Below the pieces are notes generated by a model. That model did not search any database, was not told the origin of the DNA, and saw only the letters and a list, made by a program, of their open reading frames with translations. From contig OY365741.1 in NCBI GenBank assembly GCA_959347425.1, positions 62,001 to 126,000 of the forward strand: a DNA stretch of 64,000 nt, read 5' to 3'. How positions within the stretch are numbered: the stretch's first letter is position 1; each line of letters opens with the position of its first letter. Positions 47,493 through 55,868 of the stretch are shown in pieces. Position numbers and translations under genes: made by a program. The stretch comes from an uncultured Amylibacter sp. (GTDB taxonomy: Bacteria > Pseudomonadota > Alphaproteobacteria > Rhodobacterales > Rhodobacteraceae).

Positions 47493-47996
47493 ATGACACA
47501 TGATAATAATGACAAAAACCCGCGAATCACCGATTTCCCCACGTTAAGCGGGCGGATTGGCGATATGCTGGGGCATTCGGACTGGGTGCGGATTGATCAG
47601 GCGCGGATTGATAGCTTTGCCGATGTCACTTGCGATTGGCAATATATCCATATTAACAAGGCGCGAGTGCGTGATGAAGGCGAGTTTGACGGCACGATAG
47701 CCCACGGATATTTACTATTATCCATGCTGACGGTTTTGGTCGGGCAGGCTATGCCTGTGATGGATGGGGTGAAAACCTTTATAAACTATGGGCTTAATCG
47801 GGTGCGGTTCGTGCGCCCTGTGGTCAGCGGGTCTGAGATTCGCGCGAATGTGGTGCTGGTGAGTGTTCAGCAAAAACGCGCGGGAGCGTGGCTGGTGGAG
47901 GCAGAGGTGAGCGTGGAGGTCAAGGGCGAAAATGGGGGCGAAAACAGCGTGGCGGTAGTGGCGCGATGTCTAACGCTGTATATTTTGAACGATTAA
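47493..47996 (+). CDS. MaoC-family hydratase (NodN-like)
   Basis: A 167-residue hot-dog-fold protein. The hydratase-2 signature is visible in DVTCDWQYIHINKARVRDEG and FDGTIAHGYLLLSMLTVLVG, with the catalytic Asp/His around DWQYIH. It probably hydrates a trans-2-enoyl-CoA; NodN-like proteins of this branch have unproven substrates. There is no adjacent fatty-acid or PHA gene. Divergent from rplU. Confidence 0.88.
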   Translation: MTHDNNDKNPRITDFPTLSGRIGDMLGHSDWVRIDQARIDSFADVTCDWQYIHINKARVRDEGEFDGTIAHGYLLLSMLTVLVGQAMPVMDGVKTFINYGLNRVRFVRPVVSGSEIRANVVLVSVQQKRAGAWLVEAEVSVEVKGENGGENSVAVVARCLTLYILND

Positions 47997-48003
47997 AACA
48001 TAC

Positions 48004-48080
48004 TGGCGCGGTTGACGGGGCTCGAACCCGCGACCTCCGGCGTGACAGGCCGGCACTCTAACCAACTGAGCTACAACCGC
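48004..48080 (-). tRNA. tRNA-Asp (anticodon GTC)
   Basis: A 77-base cloverleaf on the minus strand: acceptor GCGGTTG/CAACCGC, anticodon stem CCGGC/GCCGG with loop CTGTCAC (anticodon GTC), T-arm CGGGTTCGAGCCCCG-like, discriminator G and an encoded CCA. Confidence 0.95.
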
Positions 48081-48195
48081 GCTTGGTCGCCCTTCTAACC
48101 GATTATTAATTTTATTTCAACCCCCTGCCACCTTTATTTTCACCCTATTCCACCTTTTATTTCAAATAAATCACGCTTTTTTGACAAAAAAACAC

Positions 48196-48223
48196 TTGGC
48201 AAAAGTTTATTTTGTGTTATATT
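48196..48223 (+). promoter_or_regulatory. Promoter of the small secreted protein gene
   Basis: TTGGCA (48196-48201), a 16-base spacer and TATATT (48218-48223). A leader of about 70 bases follows before the ATG at 48302. Confidence 0.5.
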
Positions 48224-48301
48224 CGCACGAATCGTCACACAGACGAGACACAAAACGACATTAAAAAAACACTTAACATCCAAGACGGAGCACTGAAAAC
48301 C

Positions 48302-48817
48302 ATGTCCATTAAATCCTTAAACACCCTTAAAAACCTGCTTGCAGGTGCGGCTGTGGTTGCAATCGGTGCGTCCGCGCCCGCGTTTGCCCAAGACGCCGAA
48401 ACAGACCCAAACGAGCCACAAGTCCACGCGACTCTTTCTGTTAATGAATTCTTCATTGATTTCGGCTGGCAGTGGGAAAATGAAAGCGTCTATACCGGCA
48501 AAGTCATTCTTTACCCCTATGAAGACGAATCACGTGACGAGCCACTTTTGTTCCTCTGCGGTGCTGGTTTTATGACTGGCGATTTGTCCAAGGATGATAA
48601 ATTGACCGCCCTGCGCCCTATCGGTTTAACGATTAACGGGCAACCTGTTTTGCTGGGTTTTGACTATTTTGCTAAGGTGAAAAATCAAAAAGCCTTGGAT
48701 AAGGCGACCGCGAATTGCCAATTCGTCAGCTTTGAAGGCGAATTGAAAGAAACCGATGAAATCGGCTACTTTGTTGCCACGGCTACGCCAGCAACGCCGA
48801 TTGACCCAAAACAATAA
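48302..48817 (+). CDS. Secreted protein of unknown function
   Basis: A 171-residue protein beginning MSIKSLNTLKNLLAGAAVVA with a Sec signal peptide and likely cleavage after APAFA. The mature part is acidic and beta-rich, with an aromatic FFIDFGWQWENESVY stretch and two cysteines (LFLCGAG and TANCQF) that could form a disulfide. No domain is recognised. The frame extends 30 codons upstream without support, so I use the ATG at 48302; the ribosome binding site is weak. It stands alone between tRNA-Asp and the transporter pair. Confidence 0.75.
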   Translation: MSIKSLNTLKNLLAGAAVVAIGASAPAFAQDAETDPNEPQVHATLSVNEFFIDFGWQWENESVYTGKVILYPYEDESRDEPLLFLCGAGFMTGDLSKDDKLTALRPIGLTINGQPVLLGFDYFAKVKNQKALDKATANCQFVSFEGELKETDEIGYFVATATPATPIDPKQ

Positions 48818-48890
48818 TCTTTTAGCATAGCCCCTGCAAAAGGGGCTATGTATTTCCCCCGCGTTTGCCCGCGTTTTAAAAAGGGCTGCC

Positions 48891-49775
48891 ATGCAACATT
48901 CCAAAGCCGTTATGATGGTTCTGTTCGGTGCGACCTGCATGAGCTTTGCCGCGCTGTTTGTGCGGGCGATTGAAACCAACGACGGCTTTCAAATCATTGC
49001 CTATCGTAGTATTGGCCAGTGTTTTATCATCACTTTAGTCGCCTGTTTAATGAAAAAAACCACGCCGTGGCGGTTTTTCGCCAGCCTGTGTGTCCAAGAC
49101 ATCTGGATTGGTGGGGCGATGGGTTTGTCCTATTGTTTTTATGTGTTTGCCCTGCTGAATACTTCGGTCGCCTCGGCGCTGTTTATCCTGAGTATCGGGC
49201 CGGTTTTCGCCGCCGTGCTCGCTTGGATGTTCCTTGGCGCACCGCCGACGATACGGGCGACTATTTCTATCATAGGCGCGTTAATTGGCGTGGGTATTAT
49301 GATGCTGTCGGGCGCGGATTTGGGGCGCGGGTTGGGCAATTTCTACGCGGTTCTGTGCGCGTTTTTCTTTGCCGTTATGCTGGTTATCGCCCGTGGTTCT
49401 GGTCGTACGGACGTGCTGAGCGGTAATTTTCTGGGCGCGTTTTTCGCGATGATTTGGATGGGGACAACGGCGTTGGTGCTCAGCGATACTGGATTGCGCG
49501 TCAGTACATACGATTTGACCCTGATGATATCGATGGGGGTTGTCACAATCGGCATGGGGATGGCGATGGTTGCCCGTGCCTCGCCGTTTTTACCCCCTGC
49601 CGAGCTCAGCGTGCTGATGTTGGTGGAAAGCTTGCTCGCGCCCCTGTGGGTGTGGGGTTTTATGGGCGAGGCGTTAAGCTGGTTAGAGGTGCTGGGCGGC
49701 ACGGTATTATTGGCAAGCGTGGTTTTGTTGGTGTGGCGGAGGAAACGCAAAGACCCCCAGAAAGCCCTGCCATGA
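48891..49775 (+). CDS. EamA/DMT-family transporter, first of a tandem pair
   Basis: A 294-residue membrane protein with ten predicted helices in two EamA repeats. SYCFYVFALLNTSVASALFI and GADLGRGLGNFYAVL are conserved in its neighbour. It ends ATGA, sharing 4 bases with the next start, so the pair is translationally coupled. Both are 294 residues and visibly similar over their whole length, indicating tandem duplication. Substrate unknown; a heterodimeric exporter is possible. Confidence 0.9.
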   Translation: MQHSKAVMMVLFGATCMSFAALFVRAIETNDGFQIIAYRSIGQCFIITLVACLMKKTTPWRFFASLCVQDIWIGGAMGLSYCFYVFALLNTSVASALFILSIGPVFAAVLAWMFLGAPPTIRATISIIGALIGVGIMMLSGADLGRGLGNFYAVLCAFFFAVMLVIARGSGRTDVLSGNFLGAFFAMIWMGTTALVLSDTGLRVSTYDLTLMISMGVVTIGMGMAMVARASPFLPPAELSVLMLVESLLAPLWVWGFMGEALSWLEVLGGTVLLASVVLLVWRRKRKDPQKALP

Positions 49776-50656
49776 CCCATTCAAAAGCCGTTATCATCGT
49801 CCTTCTCGGCGGTTTATGTATCAGTTTTGCCGCGCTATTTGTGCGGTTAATTGACACGGCTGACGGCTTTCAAATCCTTGCTTATAGGGGGATTGGGCAG
49901 TTTTTAGTCATCACTCTGGCGGCCTGTTTGATACGGCGGGTTACGCCCGCGCAGTTTTTCACCAGCGTATTCACCAGTCTGGGCGGATGCGGTCTGTGGA
50001 TGGGGCTGGCGATGGGGCTGTCCTATTGTTTTTATGTGTTTGCGTTGCTGAATACCTCGGTCGCGTCCACCTTGTTTATTCAGAGCAGTGCGCCGATTTT
50101 CACCGCCTTGCTCAGTTGGATTTTCCTTGGCGAAAAGCCGGCAAAACGCACGGTAATAGCCATCTGCGGAGCAGTGTTAGGCGTGGGTATTATGGTCTGG
50201 TCGGGCGCGGATTTGGGGCGAGGATTGGGCAATCTCTACGCCATATTGGCCGCGTTTTTCTTTGCCGTTATGCTGGTGATATCGCGTGGGTCTGGGCGTT
50301 CGGACGTTTTGGGCGGTAATTTGTTGGGGGCAGTGTTCGCGTCCATCTGGATGGTTGGCGCGGCGTTGGTGTTCAGCAAGGGCGGGCTGGCGGTCAGTGG
50401 CTATGATTTTGTCATAATGTTTTTAATGGGGTTTGCCACGATTGGGCTGGGTGTGGCGATGTTATCTTGGGCTTCGCCGAGATTGCCCGCCGCCGAGGTC
50501 AGCGTGTTGGCATTAACCGAAAGCTTGCTATCGCCAATGTGGGTATGGATTTTTATCGGCGAGGCGTTAAGTTGGTTAGAAATGCTGGGCGGTGCGGTGT
50601 TATTGGCAAGCGTGGTTTTGCTGGTGTGGCGGGGGAAATCGCGGGCGGCGGTATAG
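49772..50656 (+). CDS. EamA/DMT-family transporter, second of a tandem pair
   Basis: A 294-residue paralogue starting MTHSKAVIIVLLGGLCISFA. The frame is open much further upstream but that part is in the other gene's coding sequence; the ATG overlapping the upstream stop (ATGA) is the natural start. It has ten helices and the conserved SYCFYVFALLNTSVASTLFI segment. Relative to the first copy the loop EKPAKRTVIAICGAVLGVGI replaces APPTIRATISIIGALIGVGI. Confidence 0.9.
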   Translation: MTHSKAVIIVLLGGLCISFAALFVRLIDTADGFQILAYRGIGQFLVITLAACLIRRVTPAQFFTSVFTSLGGCGLWMGLAMGLSYCFYVFALLNTSVASTLFIQSSAPIFTALLSWIFLGEKPAKRTVIAICGAVLGVGIMVWSGADLGRGLGNLYAILAAFFFAVMLVISRGSGRSDVLGGNLLGAVFASIWMVGAALVFSKGGLAVSGYDFVIMFLMGFATIGLGVAMLSWASPRLPAAEVSVLALTESLLSPMWVWIFIGEALSWLEMLGGAVLLASVVLLVWRGKSRAAV

Positions 50657-50704
50657 TATAACGGACGATAATATAACGCACTTGTGTTATTTATAATTTT
50701 GTTA

Positions 50705-50732
50705 TTTACAATGGCGGACTATATGATATAGT
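50705..50732 (+). promoter_or_regulatory. Promoter of the unknown gene pair
   Basis: TTTACA (50705-50710), a 16-base spacer and TATAGT (50727-50732), then AAGGGGG before the start at 50764. The region is AT-rich. Confidence 0.5.
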
Positions 50733-50763
50733 AAGGCAACTGGAACTTAAGGGGGCTTGTTTG

Positions 50764-51258
50764 ATGACTATGCGACCTGTTAAAGACGATCAGGCGATTG
50801 AACCCGCATGGGATGATGCGCCCACGGGGGTGAGGGGTGCGTCCTATGGCGGCTCTTTGCCGAATGTTTCACCCAATAATAGGCAAGACACACACGCGAC
50901 CAGCGCGGAAATACGCGACAGAATAACCGCAGGTATAAGTCGCCAGTTGCGCCTTGCTATGGAAGAAGGTGAAGGCGATATTGCGGTCTCTGAACCCAGT
51001 AAAACAGGCCTGTTCAATTTCGCAAAGATGCACAAAATAACCCGCGCGCCGTTTGTTGTTTTGCAGGATAATGGGAATTTATCCATCTCTTGGGACTGTA
51101 AAAATGGGGAAGAATTTAACCTTACATTTTTACGCAATGGCAGCTTAAACTATGTTGCGTTTTTAAATAGAACTGGCGGGGTGGAGGCTATTTTGCATGG
51201 CAATGATACTATTGACGGTGTTATAAAATTTATCCAATCCAATGAAATCATCTTATAA
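50764..51258 (+). CDS. Unknown protein, first of an overlapping pair
   Basis: A 164-residue cytoplasmic protein. The N-terminal 60 residues look disordered (Gly, Asn, Ser, Asp rich), followed by a helix EIRDRITAGISRQLRLAMEEG and a beta-rich C-terminal half with LQDNGNLSISWDCKNGEEFN. A TTG precedes the ATG at 50764; the ATG has AAGGGGG about ten bases before it. It overlaps the next gene by 17 bases. I recognise no family. The small overlapping pair with its own promoter resembles toxin-antitoxin or other accessory modules, but nothing in the residues proves it. Confidence 0.65.
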   Translation: MTMRPVKDDQAIEPAWDDAPTGVRGASYGGSLPNVSPNNRQDTHATSAEIRDRITAGISRQLRLAMEEGEGDIAVSEPSKTGLFNFAKMHKITRAPFVVLQDNGNLSISWDCKNGEEFNLTFLRNGSLNYVAFLNRTGGVEAILHGNDTIDGVIKFIQSNEIIL

Positions 51259-51727
51259 AATTATCAAGGGCAACCCCCTATCAAACGACCATACAGTCGT
51301 TAGATATGTGAAGGGTCGCTATGTCAATGATGACGGCTCTATCCAAGGCGTTGCATTTCTTTCCAGACCTATAGACAACGGGTGCGTGTCCTATAACTGG
51401 TTGGATTTCTTTCAGGGAACGACAGAGGATAAATTGCGCGGGATTAGGGGAATTGGCAATTTAACCTTGGCACGTAGTGCCGTGTTTGCAGAATTAAACG
51501 TGGGGATCATTCGGCAAAAGATACAGACGCAAATTCCACACGCAGATATTGTCCATGATCCTGTGGTGCAATTTGGCAGTATAAAACAAGATGAGTCCCA
51601 CTGTGTTATGACAGATATACCAAACAAAATGGAAGAGGGATATGAATTGTCTGATATGGAAGAGGCAGTGGGTAGAATCATGAGCAGAAACATAACGAAC
51701 ACCCATCCCGCCCGCGAGCCTATATAA
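51242..51727 (+). CDS. Unknown protein, second of an overlapping pair
   Basis: A 161-residue cytoplasmic protein starting MKSSYKIIKGNPLSNDHTVV. A compact alpha/beta pattern is followed by AELNVGIIRQKIQTQIP and FGSIKQDESHCVMTDIP, ending in an acidic helix ELSDMEEAVGRIM. The start lies inside the upstream gene, implying coupled translation. It ends just before the convergent tRNA-Val. Function unknown. Confidence 0.65.
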   Translation: MKSSYKIIKGNPLSNDHTVVRYVKGRYVNDDGSIQGVAFLSRPIDNGCVSYNWLDFFQGTTEDKLRGIRGIGNLTLARSAVFAELNVGIIRQKIQTQIPHADIVHDPVVQFGSIKQDESHCVMTDIPNKMEEGYELSDMEEAVGRIMSRNITNTHPAREPI

Positions 51728-51746
51728 AAAAGGGTGTTATAAAAAA

Positions 51747-51822
<76 letters not shown>

Positions 51823-51933
51823 ACAATCACGCGGTCTTTACCCCATTTGGCAAAGGATAGCAACCCCATATCCGCGTAAATAAAAAATTTTGCGATAAAA
51901 ATGGAGTGTTTCGAGGAAAATGCGTTTTATCGT

Positions 51934-52250
51934 GGGGACTCGTTTGCCGAGGGCGTGGCTTTTGTGCATATAGAGCTTTTTCTTGCGAAAAAGCCCATAC
52001 ACAAAAGCCTTTGGTTATAAGATGATAGGGATTCTATAAAATTACTATCTGGAATAACAAGACGAGAGAGTGGATTATTTGCAAAGAATACTTGGGAATT
52101 GTTGATGGGTTTGCTCTAAATTTATTTAGGCTTGGCAAAAGATGCTCGGACAGGCTTGGGTGCGCCCGCCCCGAAGAGGGCTTGCCCTCAAGGGTGCGGG
52201 CGCACCCCGTGGTGACATCGCAAAGCGATGGCGAAGACCCGAAGGGCTAA
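51934..52250 (+). repeat. Dispersed mosaic element with type II head and type III/I body
   Basis: Begins GGGACTCGTTTGCCGAGGGC like the copy at 27368. It has arms GCTTTTGTGCATATAGAGC and GCCCATACACAAAAGCC around a short TTGCGAA loop (the GGGCAG hairpin is missing), then ATAACAAGACG, AAGAATACTTGGGAA, TTTATTTAGGCTTGG and a final CATCGC-AAA-GCGATG hairpin (52216-52230). It fills the gap between tRNA-Val and lon. Confidence 0.8.
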
Positions 52251-52281
52251 AAATTAATCGTTAATCGTTAATCGTTAAAAC

Positions 52282-54687
52282 CTAATGCGCCACCGCCGCG
52301 CCCCCTGCCCCAGCTAACCGCGCCGCCGCCAGCTTTTCTTCCGCCGCTTCGTCCCACTCTATCGCCACGGGGCGCGAGACTAACGCACGTTCCAACACCT
52401 CAGCCACCGTATCCACGCAGATAATATCCAACCCATTCAGCACCGAATCAGGCAAATCCACCAAATCCTTCTCATTATCTCGCGGGATTAACACCGTCTT
52501 AATCCCTCCACGCAACGCCGCCAGCAATTTTTCTTTCAAACCGCCAATCGGCAGCACACGCCCGCGCAAAGTCACCTCACCCGTCATCGCTATATCCTTA
52601 TGCACGGCAATCCCAGTCATAACCGAAACAATAGAACACACCATCCCAATCCCAGCCGATGGACCGTCCTTTGGCGTAGCACCCTCTGGCACATGCACGT
52701 GAATATCCAGCTTTTCAAACATAGTCGGTTTCACCCCAATATCCAGCGAAATCGACCGCACATAGGACGAAGCCGCCTCTATGCTTTCCTTCATCACATC
52801 GCCCAATTTACCAGTGGTTTTTATCCGCCCTTTGCCGGGCAGTTTTAACGCCTCAATGGACAGCAGCTCGCCACCGAAAGTGGTATAAGCCAGCCCTGTG
52901 ACCACGCCTATATGGTCTTTTTCCTCTGCCAGCCCGAATTTAAACCGCCGCGTCCCCAGATAATCCTTTAAATTATCGGTGGTGATTTGGATGATTTTCT
53001 TCTGCCCTTTCACGATTTCGGTGACGGCTTTGCGGCATAATTTCGCCAGCTCGCGTTCCAAATTACGCACCCCAGCCTCCCGCGTGTAAAACCGAATAAC
53101 ATCGCGCAGGACATTATTGCCGAGTTCAAACTCACGCGCCGCCAGCCCGTTGCGTTTGATTTGCTTTTCCACCAGATACCCCGAGGCAATCGCGGTTTTT
53201 TCATCCTCGGTATAACCCGACAGAGGAATGACCTCCATCCTATCCAGCAAGGGCGCGGGGATATTATACGAATTGGAAGTCGTCAGAAACATCACGTTTG
53301 ACAAATCATATTCCACCTCTAAATAATGGTCCATAAAAGTGCTGTTTTGTTCGGGATCAAGAACCTCCAACAACGCACTGGACGGATCGCCGCGCATATC
53401 CAGCCCCATTTTGTCAATTTCATCCAGCAAAATAAGAGGGTTAGAGGTCTTTGCCTTTTTCATAGATTGAATAATCTTGCCGGGCATAGAGCCAATATAC
53501 GTCCGCCTATGCCCGCGGATTTCCGCCTCATCACGCACGCCCCCCAGTGAAATACGGATAAATTCGCGCCCAGTCACCCGCGCCACCGATTTCCCAAGCG
53601 AAGTTTTGCCAACCCCAGGCGGCCCAACCAGACACAAAATCGGCCCAGCAGAGCTGGTCGCCCGTTGCTGCACCGCCAGATGTTCGACAATCCGTTCTTT
53701 GACCTTTTCCAAACCGAAATGGTCTTCGTCTAGGATGACCTGCGCCTGTCCCAAATCCTTTTTAATCCTTGTTTTCTTGCCCCAAGGGATGCTGACCAGC
53801 CAATCCAGATAGTTGCGAACAACGGTCGCCTCTGCCGACATAGGCGACATATTGCGCAGTTTTTTCAGCTCCGAATTCGCCTTTTCTTTGGCTTCCTTGC
53901 TCATCTTCACGGTGTTGATTTGGGTTTCCAATTCGGATAATTCGTTGCCACTGCCACCCTCAGCCTCGCCCAATTCCTTTTGAATAGCCTTCATTTGCTC
54001 GTTCAAATAGTATTCACGTTGGGTGCGTTCCATTTGGTTTTTCACCCGCGATTTGATTTTCTTTTCCATGCGGATGACGGATAATTCTTCCTGCATGACT
54101 TCGTACAAGGATTCCAGCCGTTTGCCGATGTCCAATTCCTGCAATAGTTCCTGTTTTTGTTCCACTTGAACGGTGATATGACCCGAGATAATATCGGCCA
54201 GAACGTCTGGTTCTTGGTCTTCCGTGATGGCTTTTAACGCCTCTGACGGGATGTTTTTATTGATTTTGGCATAGCGAATGAACTCCGTGCCAACCGAACG
54301 GCAGAGGGCGCGGAGCGGCCCGGCATCGCCATGCGTTTGTTCCAAAGGGCGGGCTTCGGCCTCAAAATAATCGGGGTTATCAAGGTATTCGTCAATCTGG
54401 ACGCGCGATTTGCCCTCCACCAGTACTTTTACCTTACCATCAGGCAGTTTTAACAGTTGCAAAACCGTGGCAACCACGCCGATGGGATAGATGGTTTCGG
54501 TGGTGGGTTCATCCTCGGACGAATCAATCTGGGCGCAAAGCAGGATTTCTTTATTCTCCTGCATCACGGCTTCCAGTGCACAAATGGACTTCTTACGCCC
54601 AACAAACAAAGGCACAATCATGTGCGGAAACACAACAATATCGCGCAAGGGCAGCACGGGGTAAGTCAGGCGTTTTTTATCAATCAT
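52282..54687 (-). CDS. lon: ATP-dependent protease Lon
   Basis: An 801-residue cytoplasmic AAA+ protease that degrades misfolded and regulatory proteins. The N-terminal substrate domain begins VLPLRDIVVFPHMIVPLFVG. Walker A is GPPGVGKTSLGKSV (about 354), Walker B LILLDEIDKMG, and the protease domain has the catalytic Ser in PKDGPSAGIGM (about 677) and Lys in IGGLKEKLLAALRGG (about 720). Full family length. A GATTAAC tract follows the stop codon. Confidence 0.97.
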   Translation of the reverse strand: MIDKKRLTYPVLPLRDIVVFPHMIVPLFVGRKKSICALEAVMQENKEILLCAQIDSSEDEPTTETIYPIGVVATVLQLLKLPDGKVKVLVEGKSRVQIDEYLDNPDYFEAEARPLEQTHGDAGPLRALCRSVGTEFIRYAKINKNIPSEALKAITEDQEPDVLADIISGHITVQVEQKQELLQELDIGKRLESLYEVMQEELSVIRMEKKIKSRVKNQMERTQREYYLNEQMKAIQKELGEAEGGSGNELSELETQINTVKMSKEAKEKANSELKKLRNMSPMSAEATVVRNYLDWLVSIPWGKKTRIKKDLGQAQVILDEDHFGLEKVKERIVEHLAVQQRATSSAGPILCLVGPPGVGKTSLGKSVARVTGREFIRISLGGVRDEAEIRGHRRTYIGSMPGKIIQSMKKAKTSNPLILLDEIDKMGLDMRGDPSSALLEVLDPEQNSTFMDHYLEVEYDLSNVMFLTTSNSYNIPAPLLDRMEVIPLSGYTEDEKTAIASGYLVEKQIKRNGLAAREFELGNNVLRDVIRFYTREAGVRNLERELAKLCRKAVTEIVKGQKKIIQITTDNLKDYLGTRRFKFGLAEEKDHIGVVTGLAYTTFGGELLSIEALKLPGKGRIKTTGKLGDVMKESIEAASSYVRSISLDIGVKPTMFEKLDIHVHVPEGATPKDGPSAGIGMVCSIVSVMTGIAVHKDIAMTGEVTLRGRVLPIGGLKEKLLAALRGGIKTVLIPRDNEKDLVDLPDSVLNGLDIICVDTVAEVLERALVSRPVAIEWDEAAEEKLAAARLAGAGGAAVAH

Positions 54688-54849
54688 TGGGTTTCCTTTG
54701 TGTGTATCGTTGGGTATTTCGTTGTATATGTGGAGGTTTTGCCCACAAAAGTCAATACTTGGCGTGAAAATAGTGAAAAAAACAAAATTGGCAAGCGTGG
54801 CGGGTTGTCTTTTGCGATAAAAATGGGTAAATATGCGTGAAAATCGTGT

Positions 54850-54926
54850 GCCGGCGTAGCTCAGTAGGTTAGAGCGCTTGATTGTGGATCAAGAGGCCCC
54901 CCGTTCGAGCCGGGGCGCTGGTACCA
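54850..54926 (+). tRNA. tRNA-His (anticodon GTG), without encoded G-1 and with A73
   Basis: The cloverleaf has acceptor GCCGGCG/CGCTGGT, anticodon stem CTTGA/TCAAG with loop TTGTGGA (anticodon GTG), T-arm CCCCG-TTCGAGC-CGGGG, A73 (54923) and CCA. The base before G1 is T, not G. Most bacteria encode G-1 opposite C73; a clade of Alphaproteobacteria lacks both, and this gene follows the exception. Confidence 0.93.
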
Positions 54927-54963
54927 TTTTTACAGGATGGTTTAACGAATAAAGGGGAATTTT

Positions 54964-55365
54964 ATGGCAGATATGGACAAACCGACCACCTTGTTTGACG
55001 AGGATTTGTTTTTAAAGGGGTTGGAACAGCGTAAGGCTACCTTGGGGGCGCAATATGTGGAGGATAATTTGGCGAAGGCCGATGATTTCACCCGTCCGTT
55101 TCAGGAGGCTATGACAGCGTGGTGCTGGGGATTCGGCTGGGGCGACGATGTGATTGACGCGAAAACGCGGTCTATGATGAATTTGACGATGCTTGGCGGG
55201 TTGGGCAAAATGCACGAGTGGGAGATTCACTGCCGTGGCGCGATAAACAACGGGGTCACGCCAGAGCAAATCCGCGCGATAGTGCATGTCATTGCGATTT
55301 ATTGCGGTGTTCCGCAGGGGTTGGAATGTTTTCGCGTGGCGCGACTAGTGATTAGTGGTGAGTGA
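54964..55365 (+). CDS. Carboxymuconolactone decarboxylase family protein
   Basis: A 133-residue helical protein matching PcaC-like CMD proteins: TRPFQEAMTAWCWGFGWGDD, KTRSMMNLTMLGGLGKMHEW and GVTPEQIRAIVHVIAIYCGV with a conserved His/Cys area. It may be a 4-carboxymuconolactone decarboxylase, but the CxxC of peroxidase-type AhpD relatives is absent and no beta-ketoadipate genes are nearby. AAAGGGGAA precedes the ATG. The tail VISGE is encoded by a GATTAGTGGTGAGTG tract. Confidence 0.85.
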   Translation: MADMDKPTTLFDEDLFLKGLEQRKATLGAQYVEDNLAKADDFTRPFQEAMTAWCWGFGWGDDVIDAKTRSMMNLTMLGGLGKMHEWEIHCRGAINNGVTPEQIRAIVHVIAIYCGVPQGLECFRVARLVISGE

Positions 55366-55380
55366 TTAGTGATTAGTGGG

Positions 55381-55815
55381 TTTAGCCCTTTGGGTCTTCG
55401 TCATCGCTTACGCGAATGCCGACCAGCATGGTCTTTTGTGCGTAGCCCTCACGGTGTGAGGGCATGCCAAAAGCCCTTTGGTTACAAGATTATAGATTCG
55501 TCATAAATATACTAGCTGGAATAACAAGACGATAGATTGGATTATTTGCAAAGAATACTTGGAAATTGGTGATAGGCAATTTCTAAATTTATTTAGGCTT
55601 TGCCTAGATGTAAAAACAGGCTTTAGTCACAAAAACCCGTCCGCCCAAGCCTCGCAGAGGGGTGGGCGGGCGGGAAGCCCGAACGAAGGGGCTTGCCCCC
55701 AAGTGAGGGCGAAACAAAAAACCTCTGCTCTTAACCTCTAATAACCAATCATCATTATTTAGCCCTTGCGGGTCTTCGTCATTGCTACGCAATGCCGACC
55801 AGTCAAGAAGTAGCA
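55381..55815 (-). repeat. Composite dispersed element (type III plus type I ends)
   Basis: Contains CCCTTTGGGTCTTCG, the hairpin CCCTCAC-GGT-GTGAGGG (55446-55462), ATAACAAGACG, AAGAATACTTGGAAA, TTTATTTAGGCTTTGCCTAG, the GGGTGGGCGGGCGGG block, AAAAAACCTC, and a further fragment with CATTGC-TAC-GCAATG (55780-55794). It fills the gap up to the GATTAGT tract at the end of the next gene. No gene seen. Confidence 0.8.
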
Positions 55816-55819
55816 AAAA

Positions 55820-55868
55820 TCACTAATCACTAATCACTAATCACTAATCACTAATCACTAATCACTAA
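55820..55868 (-). repeat. CTAATCA heptamer tract at the end of the GGDEF gene
   Basis: Six or seven nearly perfect CTAATCA units. On the minus strand the last unit edge GTTAACGGTTAG encodes the terminal VNG and the stop of the diguanylate cyclase gene. Confidence 0.9.

Noticed and set aside
49454..49771. Longer N-terminus of the second EamA gene
   Set aside because: The extension lies in the coding region of the first EamA gene in another frame and does not resemble a membrane protein. The ATGA overlap gives a normal 294-residue protein.
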